Below, piece after piece: positions 1-8,747 of a DNA stretch of 64,000 nucleotides. Numbering within the stretch: the stretch's first letter is position 1; each line of letters opens with the position of its first letter. The DNA comes from Gelidibacter gilvus (GTDB lineage: Bacteria; Bacteroidota; Bacteroidia; Flavobacteriales; Flavobacteriaceae), in contig NZ_SDDZ01000003.1 in assembly GCF_004115975.1 (NCBI RefSeq), positions 372,001 to 436,000 of the forward strand, written 5' to 3'. The notes under the pieces were generated by a model. That model worked only from the letters and a program-made list of their open reading frames with translations, was not told where the DNA came from and searched no databases. The translations under genes and the position numbers were made by a program.

Positions 1-753
1 TTTATCTACATCACCTAGTGCTGTGTTCCCTGTTGGATCAAGTTCGTTCAATAACGAAGCAAAAGCATCATTTGTTGGTGCAAACACCGTAAATGGACCG
101 TTTCCTGACAAAGTAGGAATCAAGTTTGGAGAATCAGTTTGAGAATCGGCAGCCTGTAAAGCAGCTACTAAACTTGATAGGGCTGGATTTGCCAATGCGA
201 AATCTACTACGGTTGGTAATCCGATAACAGCATCTACAACATGAATAGTTCCGTTAGTCGCAGAAATATCTGCAGCGGTCACTTTTGAAATCCCGTTGAA
301 TTTTACACCATCAGTAGTATTAAAATACAGACTTAAATTTTTCCCGCCTGGACCTGTTGCACTTGTGTTTGAATAGCCTGAACCAGCATCCACCAAATCC
401 GTAGATTTTACATTTCCTGCAATGACGTGATTTAATAAAATTGCAGAAAGTACATCCGTTGGCACATCGCTTAATTTTGCGAATCCATTATCCGTTAAGA
501 ATTTTTGAAAAGCTGCATTTGTTGGCGCCAAGACCGTAAATGGCCCTTGGCCGTTCAATACGCTTACCAAGTTACCATCAGCCGCTTTAAGCGCAGCCAC
601 CAAACTACTGAGGTCTGGGGTAGCCAACGCTGTTTCTACAATGTTCATTGGTTGAGGTTCAATGTTGTTGTCATCATCACTACTACAGGATTGAAATCCG
701 ACAACCAATAGTAACAATGGTAGAATTTTGAGAGTTTTTGAAATAATCTTCAT
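1..753 (-). CDS. Fasciclin (FAS1) domain lipoprotein, partial
   Basis: The frame opens at the ATG at 753 and runs off the left edge, leaving about 250 visible residues, so the C-terminus is missing. The N-terminus has a hydrophobic stretch ending in a lipobox (GFQSC, Cys at about residue 23) followed by SSDDD, typical of exported Bacteroidota lipoproteins. Two FAS1 units are visible: the first at about residues 37-165 with the motifs GPFTVLAPTNAAF, LLNHV and NGTIHVVDAV, and the second starting at about residue 170 with GPFTVFAPTNDAF. FAS1 domains usually mediate adhesion at the cell surface. Partner and substrate cannot be deduced. It is divergent from the gene at 820. Confidence 0.93.
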   Translation of the reverse strand, partial: MKIISKTLKILPLLLLVVGFQSCSSDDDNNIEPQPMNIVETALATPDLSSLVAALKAADGNLVSVLNGQGPFTVLAPTNAAFQKFLTDNGFAKLSDVPTDVLSAILLNHVIAGNVKSTDLVDAGSGYSNTSATGPGGKNLSLYFNTTDGVKFNGISKVTAADISATNGTIHVVDAVIGLPTVVDFALANPALSSLVAALQAADSQTDSPNLIPTLSGNGPFTVFAPTNDAFASLLNELDPTGNTALGDVDK

Positions 754-819
754 TTTTTTGAGTTTATTTGTTCGACATTAAACTAACCGCTTGTTAGTTT
801 TGTTTAACAAAAATACAAA

Positions 820-1530
820 ATGATTAAACAAAGTATATTTTTTATTTTATTTTTAACAGTATTTTTAACAGGAGCGATCGCACAGAACGCTATCAACCAA
901 TTTGATAAGGACGGGGAACGCCATGGGTTTTGGAAGGTAAATTTTGATCAGACAGATCAACCACGGTATGAAGGTACTTTTCAACATGGTAAGGAAGTGG
1001 GACTGTTTAAATTCTATAAGTTGGATAATGCTAAGAGTGTTCTAAGCGCAACACGCGAATTTATTCCTAATAGTGATGATATTCTGGTGAAATTCTATTC
1101 CTCTAAAGGAAAGTTGATAAGTGAAGGGCGTATGACCAACAAGCTCTTTGTTGGCAAATGGGTGTACTATCATAATAAAACAAACGCCATCATGACCGTT
1201 GAACATTATAATGATAAAGGACAACTTGAAGGTGAAAAGTTCGTTTATTATCCTAATGGTCAAATGGCCGAACAATCTTATTATACCAATGGCAAAATAG
1301 AAGGTATTTCTAAAGTGTTTTCAGAAAAAGGTGTGCTCATAAAGGAATTTACCTATAAAGACGATATTCTTCACGGCATGTCCAAATACTATGATTCAGA
1401 CGGTAAAATGCTCGCGGAAGGCGCATATAGAGACGACCAAAAACACGGTATTTGGAAGTTTTATGAGAATGGTGTAATAACGGAAGAAAAGGACTTTACA
1501 GTGTATAGTAAAAACCCGATGAAACAGTAG
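820..1530 (+). CDS. Secreted MORN-like/YwqK-type repeat protein
   Basis: A 236-residue protein with an N-terminal signal peptide (hydrophobic residues 4-20, AIAQ cleavage region). The mature part is a chain of about seven short repeats of the pattern G-x-x-x-G-x-[WF]-x-[FY]-Y-x-x-G, for example HGFWKVNF, VGKWVYY, EGEKFVYYPNG, HGMSKYYDSDG and HGIWKFYENG. This is the MORN-like/YwqK family. Many family members are labelled 'toxin-antitoxin YwqK antitoxin', but nothing here supports a toxin partner. It is more likely a periplasmic or surface beta-repeat protein. Function unknown. Confidence 0.85.
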   Translation: MIKQSIFFILFLTVFLTGAIAQNAINQFDKDGERHGFWKVNFDQTDQPRYEGTFQHGKEVGLFKFYKLDNAKSVLSATREFIPNSDDILVKFYSSKGKLISEGRMTNKLFVGKWVYYHNKTNAIMTVEHYNDKGQLEGEKFVYYPNGQMAEQSYYTNGKIEGISKVFSEKGVLIKEFTYKDDILHGMSKYYDSDGKMLAEGAYRDDQKHGIWKFYENGVITEEKDFTVYSKNPMKQ

Positions 1531-1550
1531 GATTTAGTTGACAGTTTTCA

Positions 1551-1588
1551 GCCTGCCGGTAGCAATAAGGCATGTTTGGGGCGGGTTC
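1551..1588 (+). repeat. Dispersed GC-rich intergenic repeat, copy A
   Basis: The segment begins GCCTGCCGGTAGCAATAAGG and ends in GGGGCGGG. Its reverse complement aligns along nearly its whole length with 11461-11500 at roughly 80% identity by eye. A shorter relative (CCTGCCCG...GGCGGGC) lies at about 1711-1738, and two more lie at 34984-35063. All copies are between genes in an AT-rich background. Confidence 0.65.
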
Positions 1589-1781
1589 TCAGTCTTAAGT
1601 ATTTCCACCTCGGTAAATGTAATGGCAGGTTTAGTATCTCTGTGAAACTCAATTTGTCTCCGCAAATCTTTGTCTTCAGTCACCTGTCATCCGTCAGGTT
1701 TCCAACTTCCTGCCCGACTCCGTCATTTAGGCGGGCAATTTCATTTTCTTCGCCATAATACTTTTTCTGCAATAAACTTTG

Positions 1782-1789
1782 TAATTTTG
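1782..1789 (+). promoter_or_regulatory. Candidate -7 element for mnmA
   Basis: TAATTTTG fits the Bacteroidota -7 consensus TAnnTTTG. It lies only 4 nt before the mnmA ATG, so use of this promoter would give an almost leaderless transcript. No clear TTG -33 element was found. Confidence 0.3.
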
Positions 1790-1793
1790 CAAA

Positions 1794-2981
1794 ATGAAAA
1801 GAGTAATCGTAGGACTTTCAGGAGGTGTTGATTCAAGCGTTGCCGCGTATTTGTTAAAAGAGCAAGGTTATGAAGTTATTGGCTTGTTTATGAAAAACTG
1901 GCATGATGATTCTGTGACTATTTCTGACGAATGCCCTTGGTTGGACGATAGTAACGACGCCATGTTGGTGGCCGATAAATTGGGAATTCCGTTTCAAACA
2001 GTCGATTTAAGCGAACAATATAAAGAACGTATCGTCGATTATATGTTTGACGAATACCAGAAAGGTAGAACGCCAAATCCAGATGTGCTTTGCAATCGTG
2101 AGATCAAGTTTGATGTGTTTATGAAAATTGCGCTCGATTTGGGTGCTGATTTTGTAGCTACCGGACATTATTGTCGTAAAGGAACTATTGACAAAGATGG
2201 AAAGGAGATCTATCAATTGCTTGCTGGAGTCGATACTAATAAAGATCAGTCTTATTTTTTGTGCCAATTATCACAAGCGCAACTATCAAAGGCATTATTC
2301 CCTATTGGCGAATTGACAAAGCCTGAAGTTCGTAAAATTGCAACAGAGCAGAATTTGGTGACTGCCGATAAAAAAGACTCTCAAGGTCTCTGTTTTATTG
2401 GAAAAGTGAGACTTCCAGAATTTTTACAGCAAAAATTACAGCCTAAAGAAGGGGTAATTGTAGAAATTCCGTCCGAGCAAAATATATACCACCAATTAGA
2501 ACCTGAGTTTACTACTGAAGAAGATCAATTGGCTTATTTGACACGAAAAATAGAATACCATATTACGGACGGAAAAGTGGTCGGTAAACATCAAGGTGCA
2601 CATTATTTTACAAAAGGTCAGCGTAAAGGACTTGCTGTAGGTGGCACTGTTGAGCCTCTTTTTGTAATTGAGACCGATGTTGAAGAAAACGTCATTTATA
2701 CAGGTCAAGGCAAAGAACATCCAGGACTTCTTAAAAAAGCCTTGTTTGTTTCTAATGATGAAGTGCATTGGATTCGTGAAGATTTAACCTTGGCGTTGGA
2801 TGAAACTATGGAGGTCAAAGCGCGAATCAGATACCGTCAACCGCTTCAAAATGTAACCTTACATCAAGTGGACAGCGGACTTTACGTCGTTTTTGAAAAC
2901 TTCCAATCAGCCATCACCGAAGGCCAATTCGTGGCGTGGTACCTTAATGACGAATTAGTTGGTTCGGGAGTTATTTCTTAA
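1794..2981 (+). CDS. mnmA: tRNA-specific 2-thiouridylase MnmA
   Basis: A 395-residue cytosolic enzyme that thiolates U34 of Lys, Glu and Gln tRNAs using ATP and relayed persulfide sulfur. The PP-loop ATP-binding motif GLSGGVDSS lies at residues 8-16. The two catalytic cysteines are visible in CNREIKFD (Cys100) and GLCFIG (Cys200). The C-terminal beta-barrel begins near the [13 protein letters not shown] segment. It is longer than the usual roughly 360 residues because of an insert at about residues 222-265, which to my knowledge is normal in Bacteroidota. It starts at an ATG 8 nt after the -7-like element and stands alone, with the peptidase gene 32 nt downstream on the same strand. Confidence 0.96.
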   Translation: MKRVIVGLSGGVDSSVAAYLLKEQGYEVIGLFMKNWHDDSVTISDECPWLDDSNDAMLVADKLGIPFQTVDLSEQYKERIVDYMFDEYQKGRTPNPDVLCNREIKFDVFMKIALDLGADFVATGHYCRKGTIDKDGKEIYQLLAGVDTNKDQSYFLCQLSQAQLSKALFPIGELTKPEVRKIATEQNLVTADKKDSQGLCFIGKVRLPEFLQQKLQPKEGVIVEIPSEQNIYHQLEPEFTTEEDQLAYLTRKIEYHITDGKVVGKHQGAHYFTKGQRKGLAVGGTVEPLFVIETDVEENVIYTGQGKEHPGLLKKALFVSNDEVHWIREDLTLALDETMEVKARIRYRQPLQNVTLHQVDSGLYVVFENFQSAITEGQFVAWYLNDELVGSGVIS

Positions 2982-3013
2982 ATTGCAGTAATAATTTCAT
3001 TGAATTATTGCTG

Positions 3014-4627
3014 ATGAAAGTAACTGTTTTCCTGTATTTAGCTCTATGCTTTTCTCATGTTGCCTTTGCACAACAGGATGCGTGGGTATATTTTGCAGAT
3101 AAGAACAATGTGGAAACTTCCATTCAAAATCCAATCACTATTCTTTCTCAACAAGCCATCACAAGAAAAAATCTCCATAAGATCCCTGTGGATTCCAGAG
3201 ATGTGCCGGTCAATGAATCTTATATTTCTCTTTTAAAAGCAGCTAATGGCATTAGCGTTTTGGCAAAATCAAAGTGGATGAATGCGGTTCACGTTCGAGG
3301 TGAGGTAGATGTTATCACTGCGCTTTTTGATTTGGAATTTGTATGCAGAATTCAGTTTGCAGATAAAAACTTAGCCGTCTTATCTCGATCAACCGTTCGA
3401 AACGACAAGTTTGCTATTGAGGCGGGTTTGGAAGATTTTAATTACGGAACTGCCCAGAACCAAGTCAATATGATTCATGTTGACGAACTTCACATTGAAA
3501 ACTATACAGGAGCAGGCATTATTATAGCAGTTATTGATGCTGGTTTTCCCAATGTGAATACAATGACGTCGTTCAATAAATTAAGAGCAAACAACGGTTT
3601 GTTGGGTGGCTATGATTTTGTAAATAGAACTTCAGCAATTGATGAGTATACGGCAAGTTCGCACGGAACCAAAGTCTTGAGCACCATGGCTGGGTACATT
3701 GAAAATCAATTTGTTGGTACGGCACCAGATGCGTCCTATTATTTGTTTCGTACCGAAGACGCGGCAATTGAAAACCCTGTTGAGGAAAGTTACTGGGTAG
3801 AAGCTGCTGAACGTTCGGATAGCTTGGGCGTTCATATTATAAATTCTTCGTTAGGTTATAACACGTTTGATAATGCTAATTATAATTATTCGCGATCCGA
3901 TATGAATGGGACGACCACTTTCATCAGTAGAGGCGCCAATATTGCTTCCGAAAAAGGAATTTTAGTAGTTAATTCGGCAGGAAATTCTGGTAATAATTCA
4001 TGGGGAATTGTCACTGCTCCAGCAGATGCTCCTGGTGTGGTCACCGTTGGTGCCGTGAATGCTGACGGTTTATATGCCGTATTTAGTTCAAGAGGCGATG
4101 CTTCTCAAACCACCCAAAAACCAGATGTTGTCGCACAAGGATTAGGATCTATCGTTATTGATGAAATGGATGCCATAGTAGCTAATAATGGCACGTCTTT
4201 TAGTGCGCCCATTTTGGCAGGTGGTCTTGCTTGTTTATGGCAAGCGCTACCGAATGCTAATGCAGAACAGATCAAGCAATATATGAGATTGTCTGCATCA
4301 CAATACACGGCTCCCGATTATTTTTTAGGCTATGGCATCCCAAATTTCCAACTGGCCCTTTCTCATGGACTTTCATTACTGGAAAATGATGTCCAAGGAT
4401 TTAAAGTATATCCGAATCCTGTTTCAAATCAGCTTTATATTCAGATGCCGGCAAGTCATGAAGGAAGAATACTAAAGATTTATGATGTTCTAGGTAAATT
4501 GGTTATGGAGCAGAATTATTCCAATACCCACTTCAGCTTAGATGTATCGCATTTAAATTCAGGCTTATATATACTTAGTGTCATTTCAAATAATCAAACT
4601 GTCAATTCTAAATTTATAAAATCTTAA
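3014..4627 (+). CDS. Secreted subtilisin-like (S8) serine peptidase with T9SS sorting domain
   Basis: A 537-residue exported protease. I chose the ATG at 3014, which starts a clear signal peptide (MKVTVFLYLALCFSHVAFAQ), over the in-frame TTG at 3008. The S8 catalytic triad is complete: Asp175 in AVIDAGF, His217 in SSHGTKV and Ser395 in NGTSFSAP. A prodomain-like region covers about residues 22-150. The last ~75 residues form a type A sorting domain (FKVYPNPVSNQLY through SGLYILSV), so the protein should cross the outer membrane by the type IX secretion system. Its stop overlaps the next start by one base (TAATG). Confidence 0.93.
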   Translation: MKVTVFLYLALCFSHVAFAQQDAWVYFADKNNVETSIQNPITILSQQAITRKNLHKIPVDSRDVPVNESYISLLKAANGISVLAKSKWMNAVHVRGEVDVITALFDLEFVCRIQFADKNLAVLSRSTVRNDKFAIEAGLEDFNYGTAQNQVNMIHVDELHIENYTGAGIIIAVIDAGFPNVNTMTSFNKLRANNGLLGGYDFVNRTSAIDEYTASSHGTKVLSTMAGYIENQFVGTAPDASYYLFRTEDAAIENPVEESYWVEAAERSDSLGVHIINSSLGYNTFDNANYNYSRSDMNGTTTFISRGANIASEKGILVVNSAGNSGNNSWGIVTAPADAPGVVTVGAVNADGLYAVFSSRGDASQTTQKPDVVAQGLGSIVIDEMDAIVANNGTSFSAPILAGGLACLWQALPNANAEQIKQYMRLSASQYTAPDYFLGYGIPNFQLALSHGLSLLENDVQGFKVYPNPVSNQLYIQMPASHEGRILKIYDVLGKLVMEQNYSNTHFSLDVSHLNSGLYILSVISNNQTVNSKFIKS

Positions 4628-5571
4628 TGTCGAATAAAATCACCGAACTTTTTAAAATAAAATACCCGATCATACAAGCAGGAATGATTTGGAACAGCGG
4701 ATGGAAACTGGCTTCAGCGTCCAGTAATTCAGGAATCCTTGGCCTGATTGGTGCAGGATCCATGTATCCGGATGTCTTACGTGAACATATTCAAAAATGT
4801 AAAAAAGCTACAGATAAACCTTTCGGGGTGAATGTGCCCATGCTCTATCCGAATATTGAAGAGATCATGAATATTATTGTAGAAGAAGAAGTGAAGATTG
4901 TTTTTACTTCCGCAGGAAATCCTAAAACCTGGACGTCGTGGTTAAAAGAACGCGGCGTCACCGTGGTTCATGTGGTGAGCAGTGTGAAATTTGCGTTGAA
5001 AGCCCAAGAGGCTGGTGTTGATGCCATTGTTGCGGAAGGTTTTGAAGCAGGAGGTCATAACGGACGGGAAGAAAGCACGACCCTAACTTTAATTCCAATG
5101 GTTAGAGAAGCCTTGAACATTCCACTGATTGCCGCAGGTGGCATTGCAACCGGACAAGGCATGTTGGCAGTTATGGTTTTGGGTGCTGATGGCGTTCAGG
5201 TGGGCAGCAGATTTGTTGCAAGTGAAGAAAGTTCCGCACACCAAGCTTTTAAAGAGGTTGTAATTAACGCCCAAGAAGGTGATACGCATTTGACTTTAAA
5301 AGAATTGGCACCTGTTCGGTTGATCAAAAACAAGTTCTATAATGATATTGTGGAATTGTACAAAACATCTCCATCGGTTGAGGATCTTAAAGGTTTATTG
5401 GGCAGAGCAAGAGCAAAGCGTGGGATGTTTGAAGGCGATTTGGAAGAAGGCGAATTGGAAATTGGCCAGATTTCAGGATTGATTCACGATATTAAACCGG
5501 TTGGAAAAATTGTTGAAGACATGCTTTCAGAATATGAAATAGCGAAGCAACAGGTGAAAATGTTCTTCTAA
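4627..5571 (+). CDS. Nitronate monooxygenase (2-nitropropane dioxygenase family)
   Basis: A 314-residue FMN-binding TIM-barrel enzyme predicted to oxidise alkyl nitronates. Visible family signatures are the N-terminal PIIQAGM, the catalytic-type His144 in the AGGHNGR loop, and the phosphate-binding segments IAAGGIATG and GADGVQVGSRF. A related fold, the enoyl-ACP reductase FabK, shares this architecture, so the exact substrate is not certain. It is coupled to the upstream peptidase gene through a TAATG overlap, although the two have no obvious functional link. Confidence 0.88.
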   Translation: MSNKITELFKIKYPIIQAGMIWNSGWKLASASSNSGILGLIGAGSMYPDVLREHIQKCKKATDKPFGVNVPMLYPNIEEIMNIIVEEEVKIVFTSAGNPKTWTSWLKERGVTVVHVVSSVKFALKAQEAGVDAIVAEGFEAGGHNGREESTTLTLIPMVREALNIPLIAAGGIATGQGMLAVMVLGADGVQVGSRFVASEESSAHQAFKEVVINAQEGDTHLTLKELAPVRLIKNKFYNDIVELYKTSPSVEDLKGLLGRARAKRGMFEGDLEEGELEIGQISGLIHDIKPVGKIVEDMLSEYEIAKQQVKMFF

Positions 5572-5677
5572 CCACTTCTAAATTTCTCCAAGATCATTAT
5601 TTTCTTAATATATTAAATTTGAGCTTGATAAGACTTTAAGAAATGCTACACAACTAAATTGTTTAATAGTATATAAA

Positions 5678-5705
5678 CACAAAGGGGAAGAAATTCCCCT
5701 TTGTG
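5678..5705. other. Perfect 12-bp inverted repeat with GAAA loop
   Basis: CACAAAGGGGAA (5678-5689) is exactly complementary to TTCCCCTTTGTG (5694-5705), enclosing a GAAA tetraloop on the plus strand. It lies about 105 bp after the nitronate monooxygenase stop. No T-run follows on the plus strand, so it is not a standard intrinsic terminator in that direction. It may be an RNA processing or 3'-end stability hairpin. Confidence 0.6.
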
Positions 5706-5971
5706 ATTGAAATGTTTTAACAATACTATCTTTAAATCCCTCTAAAATAATAGCTAAAACTTTTCCTGTTCTATATTGTTTGTCATGAATGATAACTAAA
5801 TGATAAATCATCACATGATATCTGTAAAAATAACCGATATCATGATTTTGTGCAATTATATAGAAACAACTTATTAACAAAGTTGCAATGCAAGTTGATA
5901 ACTATCAATTGGTTGATGTGTTTCAGTTGAAATAAAAGCAGAAAATGAGTCGTAAAGAAGGTCAATCCATC

Positions 5972-5979
5972 TACCTTTG
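5972..5979 (+). promoter_or_regulatory. Candidate -7 element for the MATE gene
   Basis: TACCTTTG is an exact match to TAnnTTTG and lies 18 nt before the GTG start at 5998. No clear -33 TTG was seen at the usual spacing. Confidence 0.45.
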
Positions 5980-5997
5980 CACCTTTAAAATTTAAGT

Positions 5998-7392
5998 GTG
6001 ATTTTATCTCAATATACCAAAGAATTTAAGTACAACTTAAACTTGGCTGCACCAGTCATGTTGGGCATGCTAGGTCATACCTTCGTGAGTCTTGTAGACA
6101 ACATTATGGTGGGTCAGTTGGGTGCTGCAGAACTTGCCGCAGTGTCTTTGGGCAATAGTTTTGTTTTTATTGCCATGTCTATAGGGATTGGATTTTCAAC
6201 AGCCATTACGCCTTTGGTTGCAGAGGCAGATACTGAAAATAATTTTGCCAAAGGGAAATCGGCGCTAAAGCACGGTTTGTTTTTATGTACTGCTTTGGGC
6301 ATTGTTTTGTTCGTCCTTCTTTTATTAGCCAAGCCCCTAATGTATATTATGGATCAGCCGGAAGAGGTGGTGGTACTGGCAATTCCATATTTGGATTTGG
6401 TGGCATTTTCATTAATTCCGTTAATTGTATTTCAGGCTTTTAAGCAATTTAGTGATGGCCTTTCGCTTACAAAATATCCAATGTACGCCACAATTTTAGC
6501 TAACCTCATCAATGTGGTGCTCAACTATCTTTTGATTTTCGGAAAGTTTGGATTTCCTGAGATGGGTATTGTGGGCGCAGCTATTGGAACCTTGATATCA
6601 AGGGTTGTTATGGTCTTTTTCTTATGGTGGGTTCTAAAAGCTCGGGATAAATCGAAAGCCTATGTCACCAATATTAAGATTTTTGTTTTGGAGTCGCCAA
6701 TGCTTAAAAAGGTCATTAATATTGGATTTCCAAGTGCCATGCAAATGTTTTTTGAAGTTGGTATTTTTACCTCCGCCATATGGCTCAGTGGTACCTTGGG
6801 TCAAAACCCGCAAGCAGCAAATCAAATCGCTTTGAATCTGTCATCAATGACTTTTATGGTGGCCACAGGTTTAAGTGTTGCTGCCATGATTAGGGTGGGC
6901 AATCAAAAAGGACTTCGAAATTTCACGGAATTGCGTCGCATAGCCATATCTATTTTTTTGTTAGGTGTCGTCTTGGCCGTTATTTTTGCTTTTACACTTG
7001 TGCTTTTACACCAGGTACTACCAACCATTTATGTGGATTTGGATGATCCGATTAACGCTATTGATACACGAGAAGTTGTCGCCATTGCTTCCACATTGCT
7101 CTTGGTCTCTGCCGTGTTTCAGATAAGCGATAGTTTACAAGTCGTAGCTCTTGGTGCGCTTAGAGGTTTACAGGATGTTAAAATACCTACAATTATTACG
7201 TTCATATCTTATTGGATCATCGGATTTCCAATTAGCTTTTATTTAGGCAAAGAGGATGCTTATGGAAGTGTCGGAATATGGCTCGGACTTATAGCCGGTT
7301 TGACTTGCGCTGCAATTATGCTATTTATTAGATTTAATTATTTGACGAAGAAATTGATAAAGCTGGAGGTGCCTAGAGTTCAAAGTGTCTAA
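5998..7392 (+). CDS. MATE family multidrug/sodium antiporter-type exporter
   Basis: A 464-residue inner-membrane protein with about 12 hydrophobic helices in two homologous halves. The N-terminal signature LAAPVMLGMLGHTFVSLVDN followed by MVGQLGAAELAA is typical of MATE exporters of the NorM/DinF type, which expel cationic compounds in exchange for Na+ or H+. Translation most likely starts at GTG 5998, because the next Met lies inside the first helix. The preceding spacer has a good -7 element. The substrate cannot be told from the sequence. Confidence 0.92.
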   Translation: MILSQYTKEFKYNLNLAAPVMLGMLGHTFVSLVDNIMVGQLGAAELAAVSLGNSFVFIAMSIGIGFSTAITPLVAEADTENNFAKGKSALKHGLFLCTALGIVLFVLLLLAKPLMYIMDQPEEVVVLAIPYLDLVAFSLIPLIVFQAFKQFSDGLSLTKYPMYATILANLINVVLNYLLIFGKFGFPEMGIVGAAIGTLISRVVMVFFLWWVLKARDKSKAYVTNIKIFVLESPMLKKVINIGFPSAMQMFFEVGIFTSAIWLSGTLGQNPQAANQIALNLSSMTFMVATGLSVAAMIRVGNQKGLRNFTELRRIAISIFLLGVVLAVIFAFTLVLLHQVLPTIYVDLDDPINAIDTREVVAIASTLLLVSAVFQISDSLQVVALGALRGLQDVKIPTIITFISYWIIGFPISFYLGKEDAYGSVGIWLGLIAGLTCAAIMLFIRFNYLTKKLIKLEVPRVQSV

Positions 7393-7935
7393 AGTTGGAA
7401 AGTAGCTAAAGTATAGAGCTCCTGCAATTTGGAGTATAAAAGTTTCAAGTTTGAAGTAGTGAAACTTTAAAGTTAATTTTACAATGACTAAAAAGGAATT
7501 TACAGCTATCTTAGAAAAACGGACAGTTCAATTTGCAATTGGTATTATAAACTTGTCTTATGGCTTACCATCGTCAACAGAGAAGGTTATGTTGTAAGAA
7601 ACCAACCCACTAAATCAGGAACAAGTATTGGTGCCAATTATAGAGAAGCGAATAGATCAAGAAGTCCAAGAGATTTTAAAAATAAAACAACAATTAGTTT
7701 GGCTATTTTCACTTTAATTGCCAGCAAATTATAAGCCATATACTAATTAAAATTCGATACTTTTGTATTCTAATAAAATTTCACTTTAAAGATAATTATC
7801 TTAACAACGCAACATCAGCTCTAGGCATTACACAACTTGTAACTTTAGGCACTTCAAATACTTATAACCCTTATAGAACCTATTTTATTACATAACTTTA
7901 GTGCGCTTTAAGTACTCATAACTCATAACTCAAAA
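7393..7935. other. Spacer with a decayed gene and imperfect repeats
   Basis: This 543-bp region holds the four-helix-bundle remnant (7484-7734). From about 7801 to 7935 it holds two imperfect copies of a ~30-bp unit built from 'aacTTTAG-GC-CTT-AA-TACT-ATAAC', ending in a short tandem ACTCATA run immediately before the next start codon. Confidence 0.6.
7484..7734 (+). pseudogene. Four-helix-bundle (S23/IVS-type) protein remnant
   Basis: The ATG at 7484 opens 37 codons (MTKKEFTAILEKRTVQFAIG and onward) before a stop at 7595. Shifting frame at about 7583, which amounts to a 2-nt insertion, restores the family's continuation GYVVRNQPTKSGTSIGANY, then REANRSRSPRDFKNK, until the stop at 7732. These are hallmark segments of the four-helix-bundle family, which is found in 23S rRNA intervening sequences and scattered through Bacteroidota genomes. 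The C-terminal half after NK is lost. The match is from memory of the family but spans two segments in the correct order. Confidence 0.8.
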
Positions 7936-8163
7936 ATGGAACTACCAAAATTCATACTCGGCGATAACACAGATTTTCCAGATGCCATTTATATCATACA
8001 TACTGACTTTCCAAGATTTATTTTAAATTTGGAAGATGATGAAGTGGAGTGGATGGAAGAATTTGATGAGCATGACGAAAAGGAAATCTCTTCAGAAACT
8101 GAAAATTTGATCCAACAGGCTACAGATTTTTACGATCGTGAAATTGAAAGATACAATGCCTAA
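7936..8163 (+). CDS. Small acidic conserved-type protein
   Basis: A 75-residue protein, strongly acidic in its second half (EDDEVEWMEEFDEHDEKE), with no signal peptide or membrane segment. It overlaps the PAP2 phosphatase start by one base (TAATG), so the two are probably cotranslated. I do not recognise a named domain. The coupling and coding-like composition are the evidence that it is real. Confidence 0.75.
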   Translation: MELPKFILGDNTDFPDAIYIIHTDFPRFILNLEDDEVEWMEEFDEHDEKEISSETENLIQQATDFYDREIERYNA

Positions 8164-8747
8164 TGATTGATCAAATTCTACAGTTAGATACGGATGTTTT
8201 TATCTTTTTAAACAGTCTTGGGACAAAGTCCTGGGATCCGTTTTGGTTGGCTTATACGTCTAAATTCAATTGGATTCCGCTATATGCCCTGCTGTTGTAT
8301 TTGATATCCAGGCAAATGCGCTTAAAAGCCGTTCTGATTACACTTTTAGTTGTTGCTTTAATGATCTTGGTGACAGACCAAGTGACCAATCTTTTCAAAA
8401 ATGGATTGCACAGATTGAGACCTTGTCATTTGGCAGAGTTGGTGGACAGTATGCGACTGGTGAAATCACATTGTGGCGGTCAATACGGATTCTTTTCTGG
8501 GCACGCTTCCAATACCATGGCAGCAGCAATCTTTATGGGTCTTACCTTAAAAAAACAATTCAAATACCTGATCTATGTCCTGATCTTTTGGGCGTTTTTA
8601 ATGGGCTATAGTCGTATTTATATTGGGGTACATTATCCTCTAGATGTATTGTTGGGGATGCTGTTTGGCCTTTTGACGGGAATAGTGTTTTACAAGCTCA
8701 ATATCTATGCAATACATAAATTCAACGCCAATTATAAGGATCAGTAA
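8163..8747 (+). CDS. PAP2-family membrane phosphatase
   Basis: A 194-residue membrane protein with about five or six helices. All three parts of the PAP2 acid-phosphatase signature are visible: KNGLHRLRP (KX6RP type), the PSGH-like FSGHAS, and SRIYIGVHYPLDVL (SRX5HX3D). Such enzymes dephosphorylate phosphatidic acid, undecaprenyl pyrophosphate or related lipids. It is coupled to the small acidic protein upstream. Downstream it converges on a lipid kinase gene, whose stop codon overlaps its own by 7 bp. Adjacent lipid phosphatase and lipid kinase genes hint at shared lipid metabolism. Confidence 0.92.
   Translation: MIDQILQLDTDVFIFLNSLGTKSWDPFWLAYTSKFNWIPLYALLLYLISRQMRLKAVLITLLVVALMILVTDQVTNLFKNGLHRLRPCHLAELVDSMRLVKSHCGGQYGFFSGHASNTMAAAIFMGLTLKKQFKYLIYVLIFWAFLMGYSRIYIGVHYPLDVLLGMLFGLLTGIVFYKLNIYAIHKFNANYKDQ

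Larger units (their letters stand above)
1531..1793. other. Repeat-bearing spacer before mnmA
   Basis: This 263-bp spacer holds no convincing gene. It carries two GC-rich repeat copies (1551-1588 and about 1711-1738), and a -7-like element lies just before mnmA. Confidence 0.6.
5572..5997. other. 426-bp spacer with a perfect hairpin
   Basis: No supported gene. The minus-strand reading frame across 5605-5880 gives a protein with no recognisable family. The main structure is the 12-bp inverted repeat at 5678-5705, and a -7-like element sits at 5972-5979. Confidence 0.6.

Noticed and set aside
820-1530. Antitoxin of a toxin-antitoxin pair (YwqK label)
   Set aside because: The protein has a signal peptide and MORN-like repeats, and no toxin-like neighbour is present.
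1576-1758. 60-codon open frame on the plus strand
   Set aside because: It runs through dispersed repeats with no coding character.
5605-5880. 91-codon open frame on the minus strand
   Set aside because: Hydrophobic and aromatic-rich without recognisable motifs, overlaps the perfect hairpin, and lies in noncoding AT-rich DNA.
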